Source of the DNA: VAXT01 sp963698015 | Lineage (GTDB): Bacteria > Actinomycetota > Thermoleophilia > Gaiellales > Gaiellaceae | NCBI GenBank assembly: GCA_963698015.1 | Contig: OY969109.1 | Coordinates: forward strand, 1,922,001-1,986,000 | DNA: 64,000 nucleotides | Direction: 5' to 3' | Shown: positions 1 through 7,375 of the stretch, in pieces | Numbering within the stretch: position 1 is the first letter of the stretch | Layout: every line of letters starts with the position of its first letter | The notes under the pieces: generated by a model | Told to the model about the DNA's origin: nothing | What the model saw: the letters and a program-made list of their open reading frames with translations, nothing else | Database searches by the model: none | Made by a program: the position numbers and the translations under genes

Positions 1-498
1 CCGAGCATCGGCCACATCATCATCGTGATCGGAATCCTGCTCTGGACCGGCACGGCGCGGGTGCTCCGCGCGCAGGTCAAGAGCGTGCGCGAACGCGTGT
101 ACGTTCAACGCTCCCGCGCGCTCGGGGCGAGCCACTGGCGGATCGTCGGCCGTCACGTGCTGCCGCAGGTGGCGCCGCTCCTGATCGCGAACACCGTGCT
201 GACCGTGGCGGTCGCGATCTTCGACGAGACGGCGCTCTCGTTCCTGGGCCTGGGCGACCCGAGCCGGATCTCGCTGGGCAAGGTGATCGAGAACGCGTTC
301 GAGCGGGCCGCGATCTCGTCGGGCGCGTGGTGGGCGATCGTCCCGCCGGGCATCCTCGTCGCGCTGATCATCCTCAGCTGCAGCCTGATCGGCGGCGCGC
401 TCGAGGACTCCCTCAACCCGCGCCTGCGAGTCGCGCACCTCGGAGCGCGCACGTTCCGGCTCCGGCCGCTCGTGGGCCGCTCCCCGGAGGCGCTGTGA
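1..498 (+). CDS. ABC transporter permease, DppC/OppC type (3' part only)
   Basis: Inner-membrane permease subunit of a peptide-type (Dpp/Opp) ABC importer. Only the last 165 residues are in the window, open from base 1. The fragment has hydrophobic stretches near residues 5-15, 60-85 and 115-130 and an EAA-type loop (SRALGASHWRIVGRHVLP) of the kind that docks on the ATPase subunits. Its stop overlaps the GTG start of the next gene (GTGA), so it is coupled to the two ATPase genes that follow. The N-terminal half lies upstream. Substrate is not deducible; peptides are the commonest cargo of this family. Confidence 0.9.
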   Translation, partial: PSIGHIIIVIGILLWTGTARVLRAQVKSVRERVYVQRSRALGASHWRIVGRHVLPQVAPLLIANTVLTVAVAIFDETALSFLGLGDPSRISLGKVIENAFERAAISSGAWWAIVPPGILVALIILSCSLIGGALEDSLNPRLRVAHLGARTFRLRPLVGRSPEAL

Positions 499-1469
499 CC
501 CCGCTCCTCGAGATCCAGGACCTCCACGTCTGGTTCGACATCGAGGACAGTCCGGAGCTCCACGCGGTGCAGGGCGTCAGCATGTCCCTCGCGGCCGGCG
601 AGAGGCTCGGCCTCGTAGGCGAGTCGGGCTGCGGGAAGACGACCACCGCGCTGGCGGTCCTCGGGCTGCTCCCGCCGACGGCGAGCGTGTCCGGCAGGGT
701 GCTCCTGGAGGGAAAGGATCTCCTGGCGCAAGGCGAGGACAGCGTCCGCGCACACCGCTGGGTGGACATCGCGATCGTCTTCCAGGGCGCGATGAACGCG
801 CTCAACCCGGTGCGCACGATCGGCTCACAGATCGTCGAGGCGCTCGAGCTCCACGGCCGCGCGACTGGTGCGGCCGCCCGCGCGCAGAGCGCCGAACTGC
901 TCGAGTCGGTCGGGATCCCGGGGAGCCGGGCGGAGCGCTTTCCGCACGAGCTGTCCGGCGGCATGCGCCAACGGGCGGCGATCGCGATGGCGCTCTCCTG
1001 CAACCCGAAGATCCTGATCGCGGATGAGCCGACGACCGCCCTGGACGTGATGGTGCAAGCTCAGATCCTCGAGCTCCTCGACGGCCTGTGCCGTGACTTC
1101 GGGTTGGCGCTCGTCCTTGTCACGCACGATCTGCCCGTAGTCGCGCAGCTCTGCAGCCGGGCGGCCGTCATGTACGCGGGCGAGATCGTCGAGAGCGGGC
1201 CGGTCGACGACCTGTACCACGCTCCGCGGCACCCGTACACGCGGCTCCTGTTCGCCGCGACGCCGGATCTCACGACGCGAAACGGCGGGATCGCCTCCAT
1301 TCCCGGCGCTCCTCCGCGCCTCGACCGGCCGCTCACCGGTTGTCCCTTCCGGCCGCGCTGCGACAGCGCGTTCGAGCCGTGCGCGACGGAGAGGCCGGTC
1401 CTTCGGGACGTCGCTCCGGGCCAGGCGGCCGCGTGCCACCTCAACGATAGGGCTCCGGCGCCGGCATGA
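495..1469 (+). CDS. ABC transporter ATP-binding protein, DppD/OppD type
   Basis: First of two ATPases that power the peptide-type importer on the cytoplasmic face. 324 aa from a GTG start that overlaps the permease stop; a longer in-frame start upstream would run through the permease and is unlikely. Walker A GESGCGKTTT is at about residues 42-51, the signature LSGGMRQR near 153, and Walker B ILIADEPTTALD near 172. The C-terminal oligopeptide/dipeptide extension carries the cysteine pattern CPFRPRCDSAFEPC near 283, typical of DppD/DppF. Ends with ATGA into the partner ATPase. Length is normal for the family. Confidence 0.93.
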   Translation: MTPLLEIQDLHVWFDIEDSPELHAVQGVSMSLAAGERLGLVGESGCGKTTTALAVLGLLPPTASVSGRVLLEGKDLLAQGEDSVRAHRWVDIAIVFQGAMNALNPVRTIGSQIVEALELHGRATGAAARAQSAELLESVGIPGSRAERFPHELSGGMRQRAAIAMALSCNPKILIADEPTTALDVMVQAQILELLDGLCRDFGLALVLVTHDLPVVAQLCSRAAVMYAGEIVESGPVDDLYHAPRHPYTRLLFAATPDLTTRNGGIASIPGAPPRLDRPLTGCPFRPRCDSAFEPCATERPVLRDVAPGQAAACHLNDRAPAPA

Positions 1470-2467
1470 GCGCGCTGCTCGAGATCGAGGACCTCGTCGT
1501 CCGCTACCCGCTGCCACGCGGGCTCTTCGGCTCGCTCGCCCGCCGCGAGGCGCTCTCGGTGCGCGCCGTCGACGGGGTCACGTTCTCGCTCCAGGAGGGA
1601 GAGCTCGTGGCGCTGGTCGGCGAGTCGGGCTGCGGCAAGACGACGACCGCCCAGGCTGTTCTGAGGCTCGTCGATCCGGTCTCCGGGGCGATTCGCTACG
1701 AGGGCCGCGACATCACCGCGCTCGGGCCGCGGGCGCTCCGTCCGCTCAGGCGCGAGATGCAGATCGTCTACCAGGATCCCTACGAGTCGCTCGACCCGCG
1801 GCTGCGGGTCCGCGCGGCGGTCGAGGAGCCGCTCCTCATCCACGGGCTCGGAGACTCGAAGGAGGATCGCCTGGGTCGGGTCCGGGAGGCGCTGGAGCGC
1901 GTCGAGCTGTCGCCGCCGAATCTCTTCCTCGACCGGTATCCGCACGAGCTCTCGGGTGGACAGCGCCAGCGCGTGGCGATCGCGGCGGCACTCGTCCTCG
2001 GGCCGCGCCTGCTCGTCGCTGACGAGCCCGTGTCGATGCTCGACGTCTCCGTTCGCGCCGGGGTCCTGAAGCTCCTCGACGGGCTGCGGCAGAGCGGGCT
2101 CGCGGTGCTCATGATCACGCATGACCTCTCCACGGCCGCCCTCTTCGCCGACCGGATCGCGGTCATGTATCTCGGCAGGATCGTCGAGCACGGACCGGCC
2201 GGCGACGTTGTCGAGAGGCCGCAGCACCCGTACACAAAAGCGCTGCTCTCGGTCGTTCCGGGCGCGGACCCGCGCCAGAGGAAGCGTCTGCAGATCCTCA
2301 GCGGCGAGACACCGGACGCGATCCGGATCCCTGCGGGCTGCCGCTTCCATCCGCGTTGCCCGCTCGCGGTCGACGAGTGCAGCGTGACCGACCCGGCACT
2401 CGAGCGACACGCAGGAGCCTCGCCCGGACACGAGGCGGCCTGCATCCTCCTTCCCTCGCTCGACTAG
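1466..2467 (+). CDS. ABC transporter ATP-binding protein, DppF/OppF type
   Basis: Second ATPase of the peptide-type importer, 333 aa, ATG overlapping the previous stop by 4 bp. Walker A GESGCGKTTT at about residues 51-60, signature LSGGQRQR near 162, Walker B LLVADEPVSMLD just after, and the C-terminal CRFHPRCP motif near 291. With the DppD-like neighbour it should form the heterodimeric motor of one importer. It is the last gene of this operon: a weak hairpin (CCTCA-TG-TGAGG) follows at 2468-2479 and the next gene is 114 bp away and unrelated. Confidence 0.93.
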   Translation: MSALLEIEDLVVRYPLPRGLFGSLARREALSVRAVDGVTFSLQEGELVALVGESGCGKTTTAQAVLRLVDPVSGAIRYEGRDITALGPRALRPLRREMQIVYQDPYESLDPRLRVRAAVEEPLLIHGLGDSKEDRLGRVREALERVELSPPNLFLDRYPHELSGGQRQRVAIAAALVLGPRLLVADEPVSMLDVSVRAGVLKLLDGLRQSGLAVLMITHDLSTAALFADRIAVMYLGRIVEHGPAGDVVERPQHPYTKALLSVVPGADPRQRKRLQILSGETPDAIRIPAGCRFHPRCPLAVDECSVTDPALERHAGASPGHEAACILLPSLD

Positions 2468-2581
2468 CCTCATGTGAGGGGGCTTGCTTTCCTCGCCCGG
2501 CTGGCGCAAGCTGTCCCCAGACAGCGAAGGCAGGCTGTTCCGTTGTCTGCGGCCCGCGGTTGCCCGCCAGAAAGGGAGTCC

Positions 2582-3730
2582 ATGTCGAGCTCAGGCGCGA
2601 CTCCTGCGGCACCGTCAATCGCTTTTCAGCGGCCGGCGACCCGTGGGCGCGACCAGGTCGCGGCTTCGGAGTCGGTCTCGTTTCCAGAGGTCGTGTGGGC
2701 GCATTACCTCCGTCTGCGCGAGCTGCACGACGAGCACAAGCTGCACGGGCCTGCGGAGGACGAGTACCGGGCCCAGCTCGACGGCTTCGTCGAGCAGCAG
2801 GGCACGATCATCAACGCCTACTGGTGCACGAACGAGGCGTCGGCTGTCGCGATCACGGAGAAGCAGGGCGACAAAGTCTTCGGGCTCAGGTTCATGTGGC
2901 GCCGCCGGCCGAACATCCGCTTCCATGCGGCGACAGACTGGGCGACGCGCGACGCGTCGGAGATCAGCCATGCACTGCACACCACCGAGACCCTGGCGAT
3001 CCGCGTCAGCGAGGTTCTCTCGGGCACGGCCGAGCGGATCGCGATGCAATGGCTGCTCTCGATCGGCGGCTACCTGCTGAGCGTCGTCGACGGCCACGAG
3101 AAGAAGGCCAATCGCCAGGAGCTGACCAGGGCGGCGAACCGCGCACGCGCCGAGCTGGCCCAGGTCGAGTCCTACTACGACCGCGCGGGCGAGAAGACGG
3201 GGCGGCTCGTCTACTTCTGGGGGATGCTGATCGGGATCCTGATGCTGGCGCTGCTCGCTGTCCCGGCCGCCATCGCGTACGAGATCTTCGGGAACCACGC
3301 CCTCTCGAGCGAGGCGCCGAAAACCTTCTTCGTCTGCTACGCGATGGGCGCGGTCGGCGCGATCGTCAGCGTGATGATGAGGATGGCTGTGAAGAGCGGA
3401 ACGGGGTTCATCGACTACGAGGTCGGGCGGCCCTCGCTCCGCCGGGTCGGGAGCTTCCGGCCGATCATCGGCGCGGTCTTCGGGGTCGTCGTCTACTTCG
3501 CCTTGAAGAGCGGCATCGTCCAGCTGACGACCGGAACGAAGTCGCCCTCGATCTACTTCTACGCGACGTTCGCCTTCATCGCCGGGTTCAGCGAGCGCAA
3601 GGCGATGGTCATCCTGGGCGGTGCCGAGAGGATGCTCGGGGGCACGGACCCGCCGGCTGCGGAGGAGGATCCGAAGCCGAGCAGCCGCCGGAAGGGCGAC
3701 AACGGCCAGGCGGCAGGAGGTCCCACTTGA
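2582..3730 (+). CDS. Uncharacterised membrane protein with four C-terminal transmembrane segments
   Basis: I do not recognise the family. 382 aa from an ATG preceded by a GGGAG box a few bases upstream; longer in-frame starts lie within the previous gene's tail. The first ~205 residues are soluble, charged and probably helical. Four hydrophobic segments follow at roughly 209-232, 247-268, 294-312 and 324-338, then a short charged, proline-containing tail. No signal peptide, so the long N-terminal part is probably cytoplasmic. It opens a run of six genes and its stop overlaps the TTG start of the inhibitor gene (TTGA). A role as membrane anchor, sensor or pore-like effector of that set is possible but unproven. 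Confidence 0.8.
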   Translation: MSSSGATPAAPSIAFQRPATRGRDQVAASESVSFPEVVWAHYLRLRELHDEHKLHGPAEDEYRAQLDGFVEQQGTIINAYWCTNEASAVAITEKQGDKVFGLRFMWRRRPNIRFHAATDWATRDASEISHALHTTETLAIRVSEVLSGTAERIAMQWLLSIGGYLLSVVDGHEKKANRQELTRAANRARAELAQVESYYDRAGEKTGRLVYFWGMLIGILMLALLAVPAAIAYEIFGNHALSSEAPKTFFVCYAMGAVGAIVSVMMRMAVKSGTGFIDYEVGRPSLRRVGSFRPIIGAVFGVVVYFALKSGIVQLTTGTKSPSIYFYATFAFIAGFSERKAMVILGGAERMLGGTDPPAAEEDPKPSSRRKGDNGQAAGGPT

Positions 3731-4110
3731 GCGTGGCGGGCGAAACCGCCGCGCCCGAGAGCGTCGTGCCAGATCAGCCAGTCCTTCCGGACGAGATCTC
3801 GCTCCAGCCGGGCGGCGAGCAGACGCTGCTCCTGCCCAGCCGCGCCGGTGCGGGCTACGTGTGGGAGGCGGCGGTCGACGACGAGAAAGTGGTCGAGGTC
3901 TCCACGAAGTTCGAGGGCGCGGACAGCGGGAGGCCGAAGTTCGGCGAGAACGAGCTGCTGACCGTGCGTGGTCGTGCAGAGGGGAGAACAGCCGTCCGCC
4001 TCGTTCAGCGGCGGACGTGGGAGGAGGGCGTCGCGCCGATCGCGGCTCACGCCCTCACGGTCAACGTCGCCGCGTCTGCGGAGGCGACTCAATCAGGAGG
4101 TACCAAGTGA
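3727..4110 (+). CDS. Chagasin-like (I42 family) cysteine-protease inhibitor
   Basis: 127 aa from a TTG that overlaps the previous stop (TTGA); a GTG two codons later is an alternative start. The layout fits the chagasin/ICP fold: PGGEQTLLLPSRAGAGYVWE (about residues 28-47) matches the first-strand and BC-loop region (family motif NPTTGYxW, here AGAGYVW), a central GENELLTVRG stretch fits the region before the DE loop, and RTWEEG near 95 sits where the family has RPW/RPF. No signal peptide is visible, unlike periplasmic members. The very next gene is a papain-like protease, the class this fold inhibits, so the two are probably cognate. The inhibitor reading is by motif and context; identity is moderate. 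Confidence 0.72.
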   Translation: MSVAGETAAPESVVPDQPVLPDEISLQPGGEQTLLLPSRAGAGYVWEAAVDDEKVVEVSTKFEGADSGRPKFGENELLTVRGRAEGRTAVRLVQRRTWEEGVAPIAAHALTVNVAASAEATQSGGTK

Positions 4111-4979
4111 GCAACTCTGTCAACGGAGGCCTTCGCACCCGGCCCGTGGAGCGATTCGGGTGGGTTCCCGACCTGCCCGATGCCCGGGACTTCATGTTCT
4201 CGGCGCCGCAGTCGGTGCTGACGACGCTGCCGACGAAGGCCAACCTCACGCCGAAGATGCCGTCGATCTACGACCAGGGCCAGCTCGGCAGCTGCACGGC
4301 CAACGCGATCGGCGCAGCCTTCGAGTTCGACCAGGTCAAGGAGGGCTACAAGGACTTCATACCCTCGCGCCTGTTCATCTACTACAACGAGCGCGCGATG
4401 GAGGGGACGATCGACACCGACAGCGGCGCGATGATCCGCGACGGGATGAAGAGCGTCGCCAAGGTCGGCGTCTGCGCCGAGAACACCTGGGCATACGACA
4501 TCTCGAAGTTCACGCAGAAGCCGCCCACCAAGGCCTACACCGAGGCCAAGAGGCATCAGGCGCTGCTCTACAAGCGGGTGATCCCGACGCTGCACCAGCT
4601 GCAGGGCTGCATCGCGGCCGGCTACCCGTTCGTGTTCGGCTTCTCGGTCTACGACAGCTTCATGAGCCCACAGGTCGCGAAGACGGGCGAGGTGCCGCTT
4701 CCGGCGCGGAGCGAGCAGCTGATCGGGGGCCACGCCGTGGTCGGCGTCGGCTACGACGACAAGATCCAGCGCTTCATCGTCCGCAACTCATGGGGAACGG
4801 CCTGGGGCAAGAAGGGCTACTTCACGATGCCCTACGGCTACCTGACCGATCCTCAGCTCGCGCGTGACTTCTGGGCGATCTACACGGTCGAGCCGGACGC
4901 CGCGGGCGCGAAGACGAGGCGGCGGACGACGGCCAGGAAGAAGACGACGACGCGGAAGCGGACAGCCGCCAAGCGCTGA
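4107..4979 (+). CDS. Papain-like C1A cysteine peptidase without signal peptide
   Basis: 290 aa from GTG 4107 with an AGGAGG box 6 bases upstream, overlapping the inhibitor stop (GTGA). The papain catalytic set is complete: oxyanion Gln57 and nucleophile Cys63 in QGQLGSCTANA, His209 in GGHAVVGVGY and Asn227 in RNSWGTAWG. There is no N-terminal signal and no long I29-type propeptide: only about 50 residues precede the catalytic core. A lysine/arginine/threonine-rich tail (about the last 22 residues) is unusual and could bind nucleic acid or membrane. An apparently cytosolic active protease encoded directly after its likely inhibitor suggests tight local control. Target unknown. Confidence 0.88.
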   Translation: MSNSVNGGLRTRPVERFGWVPDLPDARDFMFSAPQSVLTTLPTKANLTPKMPSIYDQGQLGSCTANAIGAAFEFDQVKEGYKDFIPSRLFIYYNERAMEGTIDTDSGAMIRDGMKSVAKVGVCAENTWAYDISKFTQKPPTKAYTEAKRHQALLYKRVIPTLHQLQGCIAAGYPFVFGFSVYDSFMSPQVAKTGEVPLPARSEQLIGGHAVVGVGYDDKIQRFIVRNSWGTAWGKKGYFTMPYGYLTDPQLARDFWAIYTVEPDAAGAKTRRRTTARKKTTTRKRTAAKR

Positions 4980-4980
4980 C

Positions 4981-5754
4981 GTGGCCGCGGAATACGACCG
5001 GGGGCCCTCGCAGGCGATCGCCTCGATCTGCCTGCGCTGCCCCCGGCCCGGCAAGCCGAAGGCGTTCTGGACGGCATGGGGGCCGATCTTCTATCGCGGC
5101 CGCCTCGACGGGTCGGCGCGGCTCCTGTGCATCGCGTCCGACCCGGGGCCGACCGAGCGGATCGCCCACCGGACGCTCGTCGGCGACGCGGGGCAGCGGG
5201 TGCAGGGCTTCCTCGCGAAGCTCGGGCTGACCAAGTCGTACCTGTGCGTGAACGCGTTCCCGTATGCGCTCCACCCGAGCTGGGGCATGTCCGCAGACGA
5301 GCTGCTCGCGGACCCGGCGCAGAAGGAGTGGCGCAACCAGTTCTATGACGCGGTCAAGCCGGAGGGCGTGCAGGCGATCGTCGCGTTCGGGACGAATGCG
5401 CAGCAGGCGCTCGACCTCTGGGCAGGGAAGCCCAACGTCCCGGTCGAGCGCGTTCCGCACCCGAGCAGCCGGGACGCCGGAGCACTTCTTCAGGCCTGGC
5501 ACGCGGCGATCGAGCGGCTTCGCCAAAAGGTGACGCCTGATCCCAACGGGCACGCGGACGGGCCCAACTACGGCTCGTCGTTCCAGGAGGCCGACTACGC
5601 GGCGATCCCGAGGCGCGACCTCCCGTTCGGCGTGCCCGACTTCCTCGGCGACGACGCCGCGGGCAGGCAGGGCCATCCTCGCCACAACAACTCGGTGGCC
5701 CGCCCGACTCCGGATGACGGCCATACGCTGATCTGGACCGCGGCGGACGATTGA
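4981..5754 (+). CDS. Uracil-DNA glycosylase superfamily protein
   Basis: 257 aa from a GTG one base after the protease stop. The core resembles the family 4/5 type UDG fold: IASDPGPTERIAHRTLVGDA near residues 51-70 occupies the place of the usual GEAPG...PFVGxAG motif, and VPHPSSRDA near 158-166 is in the position of the C-terminal HPS motif. In the first motif SDPGP replaces GEAPG, so the catalytic or binding residue may differ. A CLRC pair near residue 17 recalls Fe-S members, but the other cluster cysteines are not obvious. About 70 residues after the core are not part of the normal fold. Whether it excises uracil is uncertain. Its stop overlaps the next start (TTGA). Confidence 0.75.
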   Translation: MAAEYDRGPSQAIASICLRCPRPGKPKAFWTAWGPIFYRGRLDGSARLLCIASDPGPTERIAHRTLVGDAGQRVQGFLAKLGLTKSYLCVNAFPYALHPSWGMSADELLADPAQKEWRNQFYDAVKPEGVQAIVAFGTNAQQALDLWAGKPNVPVERVPHPSSRDAGALLQAWHAAIERLRQKVTPDPNGHADGPNYGSSFQEADYAAIPRRDLPFGVPDFLGDDAAGRQGHPRHNNSVARPTPDDGHTLIWTAADD

Positions 5755-7373
5755 GCGAGTTCCTCGGCACCCCGGTCGACCCGCAAGACGGCCCGACGTT
5801 CGCGCTCGGCGGCCGCGTCGTGACGATGGACGACCACGACTCGGTCGTCGCTGACGGCGTCGTCTACGTCCGTGGAGGCTCGATCGCCGCCGTGAAGAAG
5901 GCGAACGTCGACCCGCCGCCCGAGTTCGAAGGCGTGAAGGTCCTCCAGAGCAAGGGCACGATCTACCCGGGCCTGATCGACCTCCACGACCACCTGAGCT
6001 ACAACGCGCTCCAGCTCTGGGACGTGCCCAAGCTGTACACGAACCGCGACCAGTGGGCCCAGGGGGACACGTACCGGAAGCTCGTCACGGGCCCGATGAA
6101 GGTGCTCGCGCACACGCCCGAGTACGTGCCGGCGATCGTCCGCTACGTCGAGGCCAAGTGCCTCGTCGCGGGGACGACGACCTCCCAGGGGATCGCGCTC
6201 TCCAGCTACTCCGGCATCCAGCGCTTCTACAAGGGGATCGTCAGGAACGTCGAGCAGACCGACGAGGACGAGTTGCCCGAGGCGGGCACGCACATCGCCG
6301 ACGTCGCGGCGAAGGACTGGGCCAAGTTCCTCAAGCGCCTCGAGAGCTTCGACTGCCTGCTCCTCCATCTGAGCGAAGGCACCGACGAGGCCGCCCGCAA
6401 GCACTTTCTCGCATTGCAGGCGCCCTCGGGAGAGTGGGCCGTCACGAGCTCGCTGGCCGGGATCCACTGCGTCGCGCTCGAGAAGAAGGACTTCGAGGTG
6501 CTCGCGAAGGCCGGGGCGTCGATGGTGTGGTCTCCGCTCAGCAACCTGCTCCTGTACGGGAAGACGGCCGACACGAGCCTGGCGCATAAGGCCGGCGTTC
6601 TCACGGCCCTCGGGCCGGACTGGTCCCCCAGCGGGAGCAAGAACCTGCTCGGCGAGCTGAAGGTGGCCAGGCTCGTCGACAGCGTGAATGGCGGCGGCCT
6701 GTCGGACGTCGACCTGATCGCGCTCGCGACCCGGAACCCCGCCAAGATCCTGCGCTGGGACGAGCACCTCGGCTCGATCGAGGCCGGAAAGCGCGCAGAC
6801 CTGCTCGTCGTCTCAGGGGCCGGCGGCGACGCGCACGCCCATCTCTTCACCCGCAGCGAGCACGACGTGGAGCTCGTCGTCGTCAACGGCGTCCCCCGCT
6901 ACGGCGCGAGCACGGTCATGCGAAAGTTGCTGGGGGAAGCTGCGGCTCAGGCGGAGGCGGGCTCGGCCGGGGGCAGAGCCCGCCTCCTCTTCCTCGCCCA
7001 GGCGACCGGCGACCCGGTCGTCGGGAAGGTGACCTTGAAAGAGGCGACCGACCTGCTCGCGGACGGCCTCCATCGGCTCCCCGAGCTCGCGAAGGAAATG
7101 GACAAACAGAAGGTCAGCCCCGACGACACGTTCCTCGTGCTCGACCACGAGGAGGAGGACGGCGAGGACCTCCGTCCACATCTCCCAGGCCCGGACGGCG
7201 AGCTCACGGCGATGCTCGACGGCCTCGCCGCGGCCACACCGCTGTCCGACCTGCTCGTGCCGCTGACCCTCGACCCGCTCACCGTGTTCGACGACGCGCA
7301 GTTCGTGGAAACCCTTGCTGCAGAGAAGAACCTTCCGAAGGAGGTAGCCGACCATGTGCCCGACCTCTTCTGA
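5751..7373 (+). CDS. Amidohydrolase-superfamily metal-dependent hydrolase with C-terminal extension
   Basis: 540 aa from TTG 5751 (TTGA overlap). N-terminal beta-sandwich GRVVTMDD, then the metal HxH at residues 79-81 (LHDH), a later LLLHLSEG and GIHCVAL providing further histidines, and GPDWSPSGSKN with the likely metal-site Asp. SIEAGKRADLLVV closes the barrel domain near residue 350. This is the ATZ/TRZ-like deaminase/chlorohydrolase branch. About 150 residues follow that ordinary members lack, ending in an acidic helical segment. The substrate cannot be predicted. Membership in the six-gene run gives it an unusual context for a family normally found with nucleobase or triazine catabolism. 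Confidence 0.82.
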   Translation: MSEFLGTPVDPQDGPTFALGGRVVTMDDHDSVVADGVVYVRGGSIAAVKKANVDPPPEFEGVKVLQSKGTIYPGLIDLHDHLSYNALQLWDVPKLYTNRDQWAQGDTYRKLVTGPMKVLAHTPEYVPAIVRYVEAKCLVAGTTTSQGIALSSYSGIQRFYKGIVRNVEQTDEDELPEAGTHIADVAAKDWAKFLKRLESFDCLLLHLSEGTDEAARKHFLALQAPSGEWAVTSSLAGIHCVALEKKDFEVLAKAGASMVWSPLSNLLLYGKTADTSLAHKAGVLTALGPDWSPSGSKNLLGELKVARLVDSVNGGGLSDVDLIALATRNPAKILRWDEHLGSIEAGKRADLLVVSGAGGDAHAHLFTRSEHDVELVVVNGVPRYGASTVMRKLLGEAAAQAEAGSAGGRARLLFLAQATGDPVVGKVTLKEATDLLADGLHRLPELAKEMDKQKVSPDDTFLVLDHEEEDGEDLRPHLPGPDGELTAMLDGLAAATPLSDLLVPLTLDPLTVFDDAQFVETLAAEKNLPKEVADHVPDLF

Positions 7374-7375
7374 TC

